A DNA stretch of 6,965 nt from an uncultured Eubacteriales bacterium. Lineage in GTDB: Bacteria > Bacillota > Clostridia > Christensenellales > Borkfalkiaceae. The notes beneath the pieces are model-generated. The model worked only from the letters and a program-made list of their open reading frames with translations. It searched no databases and was not told the origin of the DNA. The stretch covers positions 1 to 6,965 of the forward strand of contig UQZE01000111.1 in NCBI GenBank assembly GCA_900545325.1, given 5' to 3'. Numbering within the stretch: the first letter of the stretch is position 1; every line of letters begins with the position of its first letter. A program made the position numbers and the translations under genes. Below, in pieces: positions 4,989 to 6,965 of this stretch.

Positions 4989-5079
4989 GCCTCTATTCCC
5001 CTTTCACCGTCTTGACGATATCCATATCGAATATCGTAACGCTTTCGTCCCAGCGGTCGAAAACCTCCCACCCGATATT
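4046..5079. repeat. 34-bp perfect direct repeat in paralogous genes A and B
   Basis: Positions 4046-4079 and 5046-5079 are identical over 34 bp, exactly 1000 bp apart, and encode NIGWEVFDRWD in both lipoproteins. Flanking codons have diverged. Shorter matches occur near 4260-4275 and 5261-5276 (the QDTAGG block). This reflects tandem duplication with either strong constraint or local gene conversion. It could allow recombination that fuses the two genes. Confidence 0.7.
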
Positions 5080-5967
5080 CATGCCGCCGATACTGCAGTC
5101 GTCCACCGAGGTGCCGAGCATGAAACCGCTTTCCTGCGCCTTGGCGAGCGCCTCCTCGATATGCGGGAGAATATCCACCGAAAAACGGTTGTTTTCGTTC
5201 ACCTTCACTCTGTTTTCCATAAAGTCCGCCGCGCCGAGCGCATAAATGTAATTGCCCAAGCCGCCCGCCGTATCCTGCTGCGTCATTTTCGGCGCGTACA
5301 GTTTCGTGGAATCGAAAATGTTGAGCCCGAACCACAAAAAATTGCCGTAACCCTCGCTGGCGGGGTTGATATCCCTGATATAGATGAACCAGGCGAACTG
5401 CGCCTGACATCCCACGCTGCCGCCCCTCAGATTGTCGTTTTTCGTGAGCGTGAAATCGAGAGAAGCCGTTATGCTTTCCGCGTCAGCAATGGACACGGGT
5501 TCGTCGAGCACCTGTTCGAGCAGTAAATGCGGCCATTCCTGCGGAGGCGTGGCGTTGAAAGAGGCAAACTCCTCGCTGCCGTCCACGCCCAGCGTTATGC
5601 TGCCGTATTTACGGTTGACTTCCAGCGTTTTCGAGCGGTCCGCAAGGCTGTATTTGTCGTTTGTCAGCGTTTCGGTTCCGTCTTTGAGGTTGAATTTCGA
5701 CCACCACTGGCAAATCCGCCAGTCGGGGGAAGATCCCGTGCCGTAATCGATCACTTTGACAACGCCCGCGTCGGTCTGGCTGTTGAGTCCGTGCAGATTG
5801 AACCCGTTTTCGTACTTTCTGTCTTTCAGACAGCTCACCGCCACAGGTTCGTCGCCGCCGTTTCCGATGTCGCCGCCCGTCGGTTTGTCCCCGCCGCACG
5901 CCGCACACGCGAACATTGTAACGGCGGCGACGATCATGCAGATCGCTTTTTTAAAACCGTTATTCAT
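4993..5967 (-). CDS. Lipoprotein, member of a three-gene paralogous family (copy B)
   Basis: This 324-aa protein has a lipoprotein-type signal ending FACAACGG; C24 (or C21) would be lipidated, and the -3 residue is atypical for either. A Gly-rich linker covers 25-40. The mature domain repeats the family blocks: WRICQWWSKFNLKDG (83-97), YSLADRSKTLEV (106-117), WPHLLLEQ (145-152), AQFAWFIYIRDINP (189-202), FLWFGLNIFD (210-219), QDTAGGLGNYIY (231-242) and NIGWEVFDRWD (297-307). It is closest to copy A by eye, and both differ more from the cytosolic copy. AGGAGG overlaps the stop of the preceding gene and lies about 5 nt before the ATG, so translation is likely coupled. The same hedge on function applies: extracellular glycan handling is the best guess, with no known family recognised. 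Confidence 0.85.
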   Translation of the reverse strand: MNNGFKKAICMIVAAVTMFACAACGGDKPTGGDIGNGGDEPVAVSCLKDRKYENGFNLHGLNSQTDAGVVKVIDYGTGSSPDWRICQWWSKFNLKDGTETLTNDKYSLADRSKTLEVNRKYGSITLGVDGSEEFASFNATPPQEWPHLLLEQVLDEPVSIADAESITASLDFTLTKNDNLRGGSVGCQAQFAWFIYIRDINPASEGYGNFLWFGLNIFDSTKLYAPKMTQQDTAGGLGNYIYALGAADFMENRVKVNENNRFSVDILPHIEEALAKAQESGFMLGTSVDDCSIGGMNIGWEVFDRWDESVTIFDMDIVKTVKGE

Positions 5968-5976
5968 CTTTCCTCC

Positions 5977-6810
5977 TTAACCGATATGTATATCGAGATT
6001 TTTTACGCTCACGCGGCAGTCGAACGTCCCCGTGATCTCAAACCCCATGTTCGTGCTGCTGATCACGAGATCTTCCGCCCTGCTGCCTTTCATAAAGCCT
6101 TTATTCTGCGCGCATTGCAGCATTCTGCCCAAGTGCGGGTACAAATCCAGCCGCATTTTCACCGTTTCGCCGCTCTTCATCGGCTTGTCGATAAAATCGG
6201 AGGCGCAGAAACTGTAAATGAATTCGCCGTCGGGCAGGGCCGTGTCCTGCATGGTCGAAAGCGGAGCGTAATCATACCTGCTGTCGAACGGACACATGAC
6301 CACCCATATAAACGAATTGTACGAGGGCGAGGACGGATTGTCGTCCTTAAGCGTTACCACCCATACGAACTGCGCCGTGTGGTACTCCCTTTCTTCCGCG
6401 CCCATATAGTTTTTGAATTTTTCCAGACGGAAATCCGCCGAACATACGATACTGCGCATGTCCTTTACGCGGTTGTTTTCCGTTATCTCCTGCTCGATGA
6501 GCAGATGCGGCCACGGTTCGCATTCCCTGCGCGCGGCGGCGTATTCCCTCCGCGCGTTCAGTTCGAATTCTAAATCGCCGTTTTTATATACGGTAAAAAT
6601 CTTGCTTTCGTCGCTGATGGAATATTTTCCGTCCCCGATTTCGAAAACGCCGTTTTTCAGATTGTATTTAGAATTCCACTGGCAAAGATACCATGCGGGC
6701 ATCTCTCCCGTAAGCGAAAAATCCTTGACGGACGCATGTCCGTCTTTCAGGCTGTTCAAGCCTTTCAGCCGAACTCCCGACTGTAATTTTTTATCCTTTA
6801 ATAATTCCAT
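5977..6810 (-). CDS. Cytosolic member of the paralogous family (copy C)
   Basis: This protein has no signal peptide or membrane segment and starts MELLKDKKLQ, so it should stay in the cytoplasm, unlike its two lipoprotein relatives. From the chosen start it has 277 residues with the family blocks WYLCQWNSKYNLKNG (40-54), YSISDESK (63-70), WPHLLIEQ (100-107), TAQFVWVV (145-152), DDNPSSPSYNSFIWVV (156-171), QDTALPDGEFIYS (188-200) and NMGFEITGTFD (254-264). I prefer the ATG at 6810: GGAG then sits 10 nt upstream. The ATG at 6819, three codons earlier, has GGAG only 1 nt away. It follows the permease gene by 38-47 bp and ends 9 bp before copy B. A glycan-processing or glycan-sensing role is inferred only from the neighbours. 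Confidence 0.85.
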   Translation of the reverse strand: MELLKDKKLQSGVRLKGLNSLKDGHASVKDFSLTGEMPAWYLCQWNSKYNLKNGVFEIGDGKYSISDESKIFTVYKNGDLEFELNARREYAAARRECEPWPHLLIEQEITENNRVKDMRSIVCSADFRLEKFKNYMGAEEREYHTAQFVWVVTLKDDNPSSPSYNSFIWVVMCPFDSRYDYAPLSTMQDTALPDGEFIYSFCASDFIDKPMKSGETVKMRLDLYPHLGRMLQCAQNKGFMKGSRAEDLVISSTNMGFEITGTFDCRVSVKNLDIHIG

Positions 6811-6857
6811 TGCACTCATTCTCCGTAGTCAGCCGCAGGTTACGCGGTAAATTTTTG

Positions 6858-6965
6858 TCACATCTTGATCGCACCGCTCGTCATTCCGCTGATAAACTGT
6901 TTGGAGGTAAACGCAAACAATACGAGAATGGGTATGCTTACGATCACGCTGCCCGCAAGGGGCGC
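6858..6965 (-). CDS. Sugar ABC transporter permease, MalG type (C-terminal part)
   Basis: Only the last 35 residues are in the window, beginning APLAGSVIVSIPILVLFAFT and ending KQFISGMTSGAIKM before TGA. The pattern of a final hydrophobic helix with SIPILVLF, then (K/R)xFIxGMTxGAIK at the extreme C-terminus, is the signature end of MalG-type inner-membrane permeases (binding-protein-dependent transport family) of CUT1 carbohydrate importers. The rest of the gene, and probably the partner permease and substrate-binding protein, lie to the right. It is the first visible gene of the minus-strand operon and gives the only firm link of this cluster to sugar import. Confidence 0.85.
   Translation of the reverse strand, partial: APLAGSVIVSIPILVLFAFTSKQFISGMTSGAIKM

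Noticed and set aside
5527..6573. Long plus-strand ORF of 348 codons
   Set aside because: It lies antisense to two paralogous genes whose protein blocks are conserved. Its translation is rich in Arg, His and Phe with no recognisable domain, typical of a shadow in a GC-skewed codon pattern.

Overview
The window most likely comes from a Gram-positive Clostridia-type bacterium (Bacillota), possibly an uncultured gut lineage. The evidence is AGGAGG-type ribosome binding sites, consensus sigma-A promoters with 17-bp spacers, lipobox lipoproteins followed by Gly/Glu linkers, and a sugar ABC permease next to secreted proteins and a ROK-type regulator. Taxonomy is inferred from these features only.

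Right part (656-6965). All genes lie on the minus strand and read from high to low coordinates. They are: the C-terminus of a MalG-type sugar ABC permease (cut by the window edge), a cytosolic protein, two lipoproteins homologous to it, a 710-aa surface protein, and a ROK-family regulator. The three middle proteins are tandem paralogues of a family I do not recognise, with strongly conserved Trp/Pro/His blocks. Tight spacing (38, 9, 4 and 42 bp) suggests one carbohydrate-uptake operon from the permease through the surface protein. A hairpin terminator then separates it from the ROK gene, which has its own extended -10 promoter and an operator-like inverted repeat over the -10.

Left part (1-655) has no conventional gene but is dense in signals. 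Positions 49-391 look like a type I toxin-antitoxin locus. It has a consensus promoter, a structured leader, a 12-base perfect anti-SD match sequestered in a hairpin, and a 25-aa hydrophobic/basic peptide. A bidirectional terminator overlaps the stop codon, and a near-consensus convergent promoter would make an antisense RNA of about 80 nt. Leader sequences recur downstream in both orientations, allowing 5'-3' and sense-antisense pairing. Positions 392-560 are AT-rich and hold a 9-bp-arm palindrome, a strong stem-loop and tandem 11-bp repeats. Positions 583-607 match the 3' end of a tRNA (T-loop to CCA) without a 5' half, followed by a perfect 14-bp terminator stem. This is the layout of an attachment-site scar of an integrative element lying to the left, which would make the toxin-antitoxin-like locus mobile-element cargo.

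How the parts work together (inference): the permease imports an oligosaccharide, the lipoproteins and surface protein handle or bind glycan outside the cell, the cytosolic paralogue acts on or senses related material inside, and the ROK protein may regulate in response to sugar. The toxin-like locus appears unrelated to this metabolism.
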